From NCBI RefSeq assembly GCF_017908035.1, contig NZ_JAEQMU010000001.1:124001-188000 (forward strand): 64,000 bases of DNA. The letters run 5' to 3'. Both the position numbers and the translations under genes were made by a program. The notes under the pieces were generated by a model, which was not told where the DNA came from, did no database searches, and saw only the letters and a program-made list of their open reading frames with translations. This stretch comes from Sphingobacterium tabacisoli (lineage in GTDB: Bacteria > Bacteroidota > Bacteroidia > Sphingobacteriales > Sphingobacteriaceae). Positions 59,301 through 64,000 of the stretch are shown here, piece after piece (position 1 is the stretch's first letter; every line of letters begins with the position of its first letter).

Positions 59301-59673
59301 CTGTGACGACGACATCTTCGATTGTATTGATGTCTGCTATCAAGGTGATCTGAATATGGTTGCGGCCGTTTACGGCGACAATCTGATTGACATAACCGAG
59401 GTAGTTGATTTCAAGGGTAGCGTCATTAGGCGCCATAATGGTAAAGTTTCCGTCCTTGTCTGTCGTTGTACTCGTTTGTTGTCCCCTGATACGGATGGAC
59501 ACCCCCTGAATAGGCGCTCCATCGGTATCTACGACTTTTCCTTTTGTCTGTTGCTGTATTCTGGTGTTGCTAGTGTCTATAGCCGTAGACATAACCGGTA
59601 GGGTTGTGCCTAGACAGAGACTAACCATAAGCAGCGAACTAAAAGTTTTTCGTTTGAAATTTAGTTGTTTCAT
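56308..59673 (-). CDS. SusC/RagA TonB-linked outer-membrane protein (fourth locus, no STN domain)
   Basis: The protein has 1121 aa. A signal peptide (about 1-32) precedes a carboxypeptidase-D regulatory-like domain (about 44-115: KGKVVDTDGAPIQGVSIRIR). There is no STN domain. The TonB-box-like EDVVVTGYQS lies near 118-127. The plug (ISDVSRMLEGQVAGVSVQNV, PLWVVDGMIIED, FEILKDAAATSLYGARAMNG) and a barrel ending in KVGL complete it. The N-terminal gap before the plug is of normal length, so this looks like a complete protein that does not signal to an anti-sigma factor directly. It pairs with the SusD 2 bases downstream. Confidence 0.95.
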   Translation of the reverse strand: MKQLNFKRKTFSSLLMVSLCLGTTLPVMSTAIDTSNTRIQQQTKGKVVDTDGAPIQGVSIRIRGQQTSTTTDKDGNFTIMAPNDATLEINYLGYVNQIVAVNGRNHIQITLIADINTIEDVVVTGYQSVQKRQFTGSSVKIKAEDAKREGISDVSRMLEGQVAGVSVQNVSGTFGAAPKIRVRGATSISGDNKPLWVVDGMIIEDIVNISNEQLSTGDPATLVGSSVAGLNPDDIESFEILKDAAATSLYGARAMNGVIVITTKRGKIGEPAVSYTGNFSTYLKPSYSQFNIMNSYDQMSVYAELERKGFLNFGQTARFASGGVYVKMADLINEYDKSSGKFGLKNDPLSRRSFLERYAYANTDWFDILFNNSFMQEHAVSVSSGTTKSQIYASSSFLKDNGWSKGDNVERFTGNVRATFTPNDRVSYGLITQGSIRNQKAPGTLGRVSNPVEGQYARDFDINPYSYALNTSRVLTAYDENGNLEYFRRNFAPFNILHELDNNYINLSFIDFKMQGDFRYNILKNLKYSFEGAYRYAKTNQEHNIHEDSNMPMAYRADGDATIRQSNKFLYRDPNNPEAEPFVVLPYGGFYKTNDSYLTSYNVRNSLDFDQKFNDKNQLRSYLFTELRYADRQFKFFDGYGYQFDKGGVPYLDPNFVKMVVEGSSTYYGMERKYDRFLAYGLNSSYTYNNRYNLAGTLRYDGSNLMGKTRTARWLPTWNISGSWNIDAEEFFAQQSLLSRATLRASYGLTASSGPATNSSIVLMNSAANRPYLTERESIIELINLENSELTWEKLYKTNIGIDVGLLQNRLSLVVDYYRHQSYDLIGLIRTGGIGGESVKVANYADMKSQGIDVTVGGHVIKSDKWNLNSQLNFGYNKSKITNLKNEPNVWSLIGPDGGAKEGYPQRSLFSIPYMGLNKELGVPQFINENGDMSQSVYLQSQRTDFLKYEGAIDPLLTGGFFNTLGYKNLKLSALVTFSTGNVVRLRPAFSASYSELDATPEDLLDRWVLFGDDIAPSIMDARTGAQLIDGYPYNNYNYSTARVAKGDFIRVKQLMLTYTLPTKIFHSLPIKSSSISLVGNNLWLLYSDKALRGQDPEFLGSGGVAMPIPRQFTFSLKVGL

Positions 59674-59723
59674 TACCTCTTACTTACTTGCTTTTTGATG
59701 ATTAAGAGACAGAGCAGTCCTGG

Positions 59724-59747
59724 CCTGGCTAATTTTGGTTAGCCAGG
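59724..59747. terminator. Stem-loop between the IPT/NHL gene and SusC
   Basis: The 9-bp perfect arms CCTGGCTAA/TTAGCCAGG enclose a 6-base loop. On the minus strand it follows the IPT/NHL gene and precedes the SusC gene, so it may end transcription from the upstream genes or lie in the SusC leader. No T-run. Confidence 0.45.
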
Positions 59748-59780
59748 GTTGGGATGATCTGCTTCGATATGATTATTGCG

Positions 59781-62027
59781 TTACTTTAAGAATATTTTTC
59801 GAATAGCCTGATTTCTAGTATCCAATAGGTAGATTGTTCCATCTTTGGTTACATACATGTCCGCTTGATTGGTCGCTCCGCCGGCATTGTGCAGTGTACC
59901 ATCTCTAAAGGTATTGTCTGCAAATTTCAATACGGTGCTTACTTCTCTGGTGGCGGTATTTACTTTGCGGATAGCACCGTTTATGAAGCCATCCAGTACC
60001 AATAGCTCCTGAGGACCGGATTTGATTATAGCCCCTAGCTTAAAGCCCAGAAGTGCATTTTCACCTATCCCGTCTCTATAGCCGAAATCGGAATAGCTTC
60101 CTACGATACCGCTTGGTAAATTGAAGAAGGCGTCATAATCATCTGTAAGTCTATACAGGAAATTATTGGGACCTATCGCAAAACGTCGATCAGCGATGTA
60201 GGTGTTGTAATTGTTGGAACTTATTAGATTCATTTCAACACGGTTGCCTGTTGCTTTTGGAATATGATAGAGCTGTCCATTGTCCCTAAGCGCATAAAAG
60301 TCCCCGTTTTCAACCAACAGTACATTTTCAGTACCAGTACCTTCGATATAGGTTTCTACAATCTCGCTATTGGCCCGTATGACTCGTATTGCGGAGTTGT
60401 TTTTTTCTGCAATATAGAGGTTGTCCTGCTGATCGATCCATAGTCTGGCTTCAGAATATCCCATATTAAATAGGGCTTTCTCGCGTGCTCCGTTCGCATA
60501 TCCTTTTTTGCCTGTGCTGCTACCAGCGAATAAGCTCACCTGACCATTCGGACTCACTTTTTTAATGACATTGTTTACGCATTCGGCAACATAGATATTA
60601 CCTTTGCTGTCTACTGCCAGACTTCCATGTCGACTTTGAAAATCAAATACAGAGGTGTTCGGACCACCTGCTATAGTGATGATTCCTGCTCTACGGAATA
60701 GGTTTGGAGCGTTGGCCACGAGACCATTGCTGTGTACTTGTAGTTGGCCTGTGCTCAGGCTGGCTGGAGCTATGGCTCTGATTTCGGTAGCAGTAGAAGA
60801 CAGAATCTGGGCCTGTACACCATTGAAATAAACCTGATTCTGATTCACATCGGTACCGAAGCCTATTCCTTTGATCGTTACTTCGGTCCCGGCAAGCCCA
60901 TTGTCCGGACTTACACTCTGGATACCTAGATTCTGTTCGGTGAATTTAGGTCCTACAACAGTCTGTCCGTTTACATGGAGGACAAGGTCTCCTGCACCGA
61001 TACCACCTGGAAGGATAAATTTTATCTCTGAAAAACTTACACTGGAAAGCGTGACTTCTTTGCCATTAACAAGTACTTTGTTCTCATCCAATATGGTGCT
61101 GAAATTTAATCCTTTGATAGCTATTTCTGTTCCCGGAGGTGCGCTCAATGGACTGACAACTTCTATGCTAGGAGGGGGCACCATGGTGAAATCAGGTCCG
61201 GTGATCCGCTGCCCATTGATCGTGACAGAAAGCGGACCGCTTTCTGTTCCCTGTGGCACAGTGAGGACGATCTCAGTATCGCTGCTCGATACTAAGGTGG
61301 CTGCACTTCCATTGATATCGGCAGATATCTGTGAAAGATCAGCATTAAATCCAGTTCCCTTTACGGTGACGCGTGTGCCGACGCCTCCGGTACGGGGCTT
61401 GATGTCTTCGATGGTCTGATAGGTAAAGATGGGACCGGTAGACTCCATACCATTGACCCTTACGAGGACTGCACCAGTGCCAGCGTCTTTGGGTACCTGA
61501 GCAACCATAACGGTATCCGAAACGCTGATTACAATCGCTTCTTTTTCGTTGACATAGGCTTTTGCCGGTTCTTTAATACTGCTAAAACCGGTTCCCGAAA
61601 TACGGACATGTGAACCAGCGGTGCCATTGGACGGAGATAGCCCATGTATACTCAAGGCCTGATACGTATAGTTACCCACTTCGATCCGCTTGTCGCCTAC
61701 GGTAAGGAGAATCATCCCCGATTTGCCTCCTTTGGGAGCCTGTACAACCAGTTCTTCTTCTTTGGTTGTAAATAATTCGGCTTTAGTGCCTGCGAAGTAA
61801 ACTTCAACTTTTTCTGCATCCAGATCTTTCCCAAGTAGGGTGACTAAAGTCCCTTCATTTCCGCTGTTTGGATAAAAGCTTTCTACGATCGGGTTTTTCG
61901 GCCCAGCAGACCTGCTTTCCTCTTTTTTACAGCTTAATACAAAGCAACCGACAGCCACTAGAAGGAACCATAGATGATAACAGGTTCTGTAGGTTGTGGT
62001 ATTGTATGACAATGTTGTTGTTTTCAT
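59781..62027 (-). CDS. IPT/TIG-repeat and NHL-propeller lipoprotein
   Basis: The protein has 748 aa. A lipobox-like Cys lies near residue 33 (VLSCKKEESR). About five IPT/TIG repeats follow (45-440), each opening like VESFYPNSGNEGTLVTLLGK, HGLSPSNGTAGSHVRISGTG or SVSPDNGLAGTEVTIKGIGF. The last third is an NHL-type beta-propeller: GSLAVDSKGNIYVAECVNNV, LWIDQQDNLYIAEKNNSAIR and MYVTKDGTIYLLDTRNQAIR. Such proteins are surface adhesins or ligand-binding components of SusC/SusD loci; the binding partner is unknown. The gene lies between the SusC gene and the fasciclin-domain genes on the same strand. Confidence 0.9.
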   Translation of the reverse strand: MKTTTLSYNTTTYRTCYHLWFLLVAVGCFVLSCKKEESRSAGPKNPIVESFYPNSGNEGTLVTLLGKDLDAEKVEVYFAGTKAELFTTKEEELVVQAPKGGKSGMILLTVGDKRIEVGNYTYQALSIHGLSPSNGTAGSHVRISGTGFSSIKEPAKAYVNEKEAIVISVSDTVMVAQVPKDAGTGAVLVRVNGMESTGPIFTYQTIEDIKPRTGGVGTRVTVKGTGFNADLSQISADINGSAATLVSSSDTEIVLTVPQGTESGPLSVTINGQRITGPDFTMVPPPSIEVVSPLSAPPGTEIAIKGLNFSTILDENKVLVNGKEVTLSSVSFSEIKFILPGGIGAGDLVLHVNGQTVVGPKFTEQNLGIQSVSPDNGLAGTEVTIKGIGFGTDVNQNQVYFNGVQAQILSSTATEIRAIAPASLSTGQLQVHSNGLVANAPNLFRRAGIITIAGGPNTSVFDFQSRHGSLAVDSKGNIYVAECVNNVIKKVSPNGQVSLFAGSSTGKKGYANGAREKALFNMGYSEARLWIDQQDNLYIAEKNNSAIRVIRANSEIVETYIEGTGTENVLLVENGDFYALRDNGQLYHIPKATGNRVEMNLISSNNYNTYIADRRFAIGPNNFLYRLTDDYDAFFNLPSGIVGSYSDFGYRDGIGENALLGFKLGAIIKSGPQELLVLDGFINGAIRKVNTATREVSTVLKFADNTFRDGTLHNAGGATNQADMYVTKDGTIYLLDTRNQAIRKIFLK

Positions 62028-62053
62028 TTCTTTTCAAATAAAGGTTGAACGGA

Positions 62054-63037
62054 TTACCGCGTGGGTTTCAGTACGCCATTGATGGTATGTAAAACGCCAT
62101 TTCCGGTCAATACATCCTGCTTGGCCACCGAGATGGGGGACAGGTTACCTGGTCCCTGCAACGTGATACCGAGGAACGAACCTGGAGCCCAGTCATCCGG
62201 GAGGAGGTTTATTCTACAGTTGTAACCATCCAGCATGCGCTGCTGGCTGCTATTGGTCTTGTCGGTGGTCAGAATGTAGTCGTAGACAAATCGTCTGGTA
62301 TCGGCGACATGGTATCGGATAAAGCTTTTCAGTACTTCCGGATCGGTTTCATGTATTTGCTGTATACTAGTAAAGCCATTGCTTTTCATGGCGTTGTTGT
62401 TGGGGGCAAATACGGTGTACGCGCCTTCGTTACGCAGTAACGGTTCTAAACCAGAGGAACGTAAGGCTTCTTTAAAGAACGTTAGACTGTTGTCATCACT
62501 GATTGCATCATTTAGGCGTTCATGTCTAAATGGTTCTAGAACGCGGTCGATCACATGAATCAGCCCATTGCTGGTCGTCATCCGCTGATTGAGAATCCGT
62601 GCTCCATTTATCGTTAGTATGGTATCTTGGTTCTTTATCCAATGTGTTACATACAATTTGCCCCGCTGTGATTTGATTTCCTGATTGAATAAAAATGGCA
62701 GGTTATCGAGACGGTAGGTACCATCGATGATATGGTATAGCATAAGGTTGGACAGGTTGTCGGTAGATAGGAGCTGTATGGATTTGCTGTCCATTCCGAT
62801 CTTTTGAAAGGCAGCATCACTCGGAACCAGTACGGTAAATGGACCGGGCGCCTGTAGCTTTTCTATAAGTCCTATAGGACGCATCCCGGCATTAAAAACG
62901 GATAGATTATCATTGTCCGCAATCACTAATGCGGTTGTATTATAGTCGATGTCCAATACATAATCCTTGTCGCGACTACATGAAGCAGCGAATAGACAGT
63001 AGGCCAAAGACAGATATAGTATAAAGGATCTATTCAT
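62054..63037 (-). CDS. Lipoprotein with two fasciclin (FAS1) domains
   Basis: The protein has 327 aa. Lipobox Cys near residue 20 (FAASCSRDKDY). The first FAS1 domain (about 40-165) contains FTVLVPSDAAFQKIG, LMLYHIIDG and TSNGLIHVIDRVL. The second (about 175-325) contains YTVFAPNNNAMKS, FIRYHVAD and NGVLHTINGVLKP. Both YH motifs, the marks of the fold, are kept. These proteins bind other surface molecules; they occur in this type of SusC/SusD locus. It lies 26 bases upstream of the IPT/NHL gene and 7 bases after the partial fasciclin gene. Confidence 0.92.
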   Translation of the reverse strand: MNRSFILYLSLAYCLFAASCSRDKDYVLDIDYNTTALVIADNDNLSVFNAGMRPIGLIEKLQAPGPFTVLVPSDAAFQKIGMDSKSIQLLSTDNLSNLMLYHIIDGTYRLDNLPFLFNQEIKSQRGKLYVTHWIKNQDTILTINGARILNQRMTTSNGLIHVIDRVLEPFRHERLNDAISDDNSLTFFKEALRSSGLEPLLRNEGAYTVFAPNNNAMKSNGFTSIQQIHETDPEVLKSFIRYHVADTRRFVYDYILTTDKTNSSQQRMLDGYNCRINLLPDDWAPGSFLGITLQGPGNLSPISVAKQDVLTGNGVLHTINGVLKPTR

Positions 63038-63044
63038 GGTTCAG

Positions 63045-64000
63045 TTAATTTAGTTTGAAATCTTTTGGGAGCAGGAGCCTATCAATGACATGCACAACTC
63101 CGGTATAGGTCAGGATATCCTGTTCAATGACTTTTGCGGCAGGATGGTTAGCGCCTTTTGTCTTGATATGGATTTCGTTGTTGGCCCGCTCAAATTCCAG
63201 GTTATTACTGTCTAACCGATAGCCTTGGTCAACCTCCCAGCTCAGTACTATAGTCCCTAGAATTTCATTGCGCAGATCATTGCTGAAAAAAGTAGAGAAG
63301 GGTGTAAAAGCATTCTTTGCCTGATGGTAGGTGGCTAGTCCCCGGGGATCGGTCGCTAATACGTTCCAGGAGTTGATCTGCCACCAGTGGTTGTTTATGA
63401 TGGAATCGATTACGGTAAAATTGTTCATCGTCCCGGTCCAGTTCACTGCCTGCACGGGCGAGCGTTCGCATAGTTTTTCGATATCTTTGACCGAGTTGAT
63501 TCCTGCTTTTTTGAAGGCATCATCAGTGGGGACTAACAAGGAGGTCGAATAAAAAGTGGACAGTAGATTCATGCGCAGTTTGTACCCTTCAGGCTGATAA
63601 TAGTAGGGGTTACTCTCGGACTGTATCTCATGATAGAGGCTATCACTATAGTTGAGGGCTTTGATAAATAGACTGAACCGACCATCTTCTTGTAAGAACT
63701 GGGCCGTTGTTTTAGTAGGCCTGGCCAGCACTTTGGTGATTGGAATCAATGTAGCCTGTTTGCTTTCCACAATCCTGTTTTGAGGGCCATGTGGTTTGCC
63801 GTTTAATAAGATCTGTTGCTTGTCGACTCCAAAGTAAACTTTATATTTATAAGGGTATGTTACACTTTCTCCGCCTTCGGATGTTCCTCCTTCAATCTCT
63901 GTGGGGTGGGTTAATAGTGTATTTAGTCTCGTATTGCCCTGACTGTCATCAATACCATTTTTTGACATCTGTCCTTTTATGGTATGATAAAATACAAGAC
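63045..64000 (-). CDS. Fasciclin-domain protein, partial (5' end beyond window)
   Basis: The frame is open through the right edge of the window, and the residues before the first in-window Met (VFYHTIKGQ) continue the FAS1 pattern, so the true start is outside. The visible part holds the end of one FAS1 domain and a second one (about 160-307 of the visible chain: SLLVPTDDAFKKAGINSV and TYTGVVHVIDRLLLPKDF). An insert with a polyglycine-like start (EGGTSEGGES) lies between. It is probably a surface lipoprotein like its neighbour. Two fasciclin proteins in tandem, then IPT/NHL, SusC and SusD, suggest one large operon that continues beyond the window. Confidence 0.85.
   Translation of the reverse strand, partial: LVFYHTIKGQMSKNGIDDSQGNTRLNTLLTHPTEIEGGTSEGGESVTYPYKYKVYFGVDKQQILLNGKPHGPQNRIVESKQATLIPITKVLARPTKTTAQFLQEDGRFSLFIKALNYSDSLYHEIQSESNPYYYQPEGYKLRMNLLSTFYSTSLLVPTDDAFKKAGINSVKDIEKLCERSPVQAVNWTGTMNNFTVIDSIINNHWWQINSWNVLATDPRGLATYHQAKNAFTPFSTFFSNDLRNEILGTIVLSWEVDQGYRLDSNNLEFERANNEIHIKTKGANHPAAKVIEQDILTYTGVVHVIDRLLLPKDFKLN

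Noticed and set aside
59035..59601. Antisense open frame of 188 codons inside the fourth SusC gene
   Set aside because: Shadow of the SusC frame; the translation shows no domain or signal peptide.
60871..61419. Antisense open frame of 182 codons inside the IPT/NHL gene
   Set aside because: It mirrors the IPT repeats in reverse and has no independent evidence.
1..64000. CRISPR array, rRNA, intact insertion sequence or phage genes
   Set aside because: No regular spaced repeats, no rRNA core sequences and no transposase, integrase or phage structural frame could be found.

Overview
The window looks like chromosomal DNA of a Bacteroidota bacterium, most likely of the family Sphingobacteriaceae (Sphingobacterium or Pedobacter type). 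This is inferred from four SusC/SusD outer-membrane pairs, three ECF-sigma/anti-sigma pairs that sit next to them, many short lipoproteins with a Cys close to the N-terminus, TlpA-type thioredoxins, and -7 promoter elements of the Bacteroidota form TAnnTTTG. No rRNA, CRISPR array or intact insertion sequence was seen.

Layout. (1) 1-4962: a three-gene RND efflux operon (adaptor tail, inner-membrane pump, outer-membrane lipoprotein), closed by a hairpin. (2) 5054-8425: small and regulatory genes: an unknown 86-aa protein, a short TetR-like protein, an Lrp/AsnC regulator, a VOC-fold protein, and a Crp/Fnr regulator with a perfect TGTGA-N6-TCACA site nearby. (3) 8782-10717: a penicillin-binding protein 2 with a 43-aa reading frame overlapping its end. 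(4) 10876-32860: two SusC/SusD loci of the same gene order arranged head to head. Each reads sigma, anti-sigma, SusC, SusD, DUF4843 lipoprotein, PKD-like lipoprotein, TlpA protein; the right copy adds an alpha/beta hydrolase. (5) 33004-42408 (minus): a third locus of sigma, FecR, SusC, SusD and two TlpA proteins. (6) 42427-44411: the most unusual part. An unrecognised 460-aa basic protein is followed, with a 1-base overlap, by two tandem tRNA-shaped sequences and one terminator. (7) 44521-50343: an HxlR regulator divergent from a RibD/DHFR-like reductase, a GMC dehydrogenase with its small subunit, a small operon containing an internally deleted superoxide dismutase, and a thioredoxin-reductase-like flavoprotein. 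(8) 50570-64000: an ECF sigma factor facing a fourth SusC/SusD locus with a zinc metallopeptidase, two DUF4302 lipoproteins, an IPT/NHL lipoprotein and two fasciclin-domain proteins, the last running off the window.

How the genes work together. In the SusC/SusD loci the expected scheme is that a ligand is captured by SusD and imported through SusC. SusC copies with an N-terminal STN domain then signal through a FecR-type anti-sigma factor to an ECF sigma factor. The substrates cannot be read from the sequence: no glycoside hydrolase is present. The TlpA proteins point to redox handling of imported or surface material, and the metallopeptidase in the last locus hints at peptide or protein substrates.

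The best candidate for an undescribed system is 42829-44411, where a probable RNA-binding protein and two tRNA-like RNAs appear to share a transcript. Processing at the 5' end of the first tRNA would cut inside the protein's stop codon.
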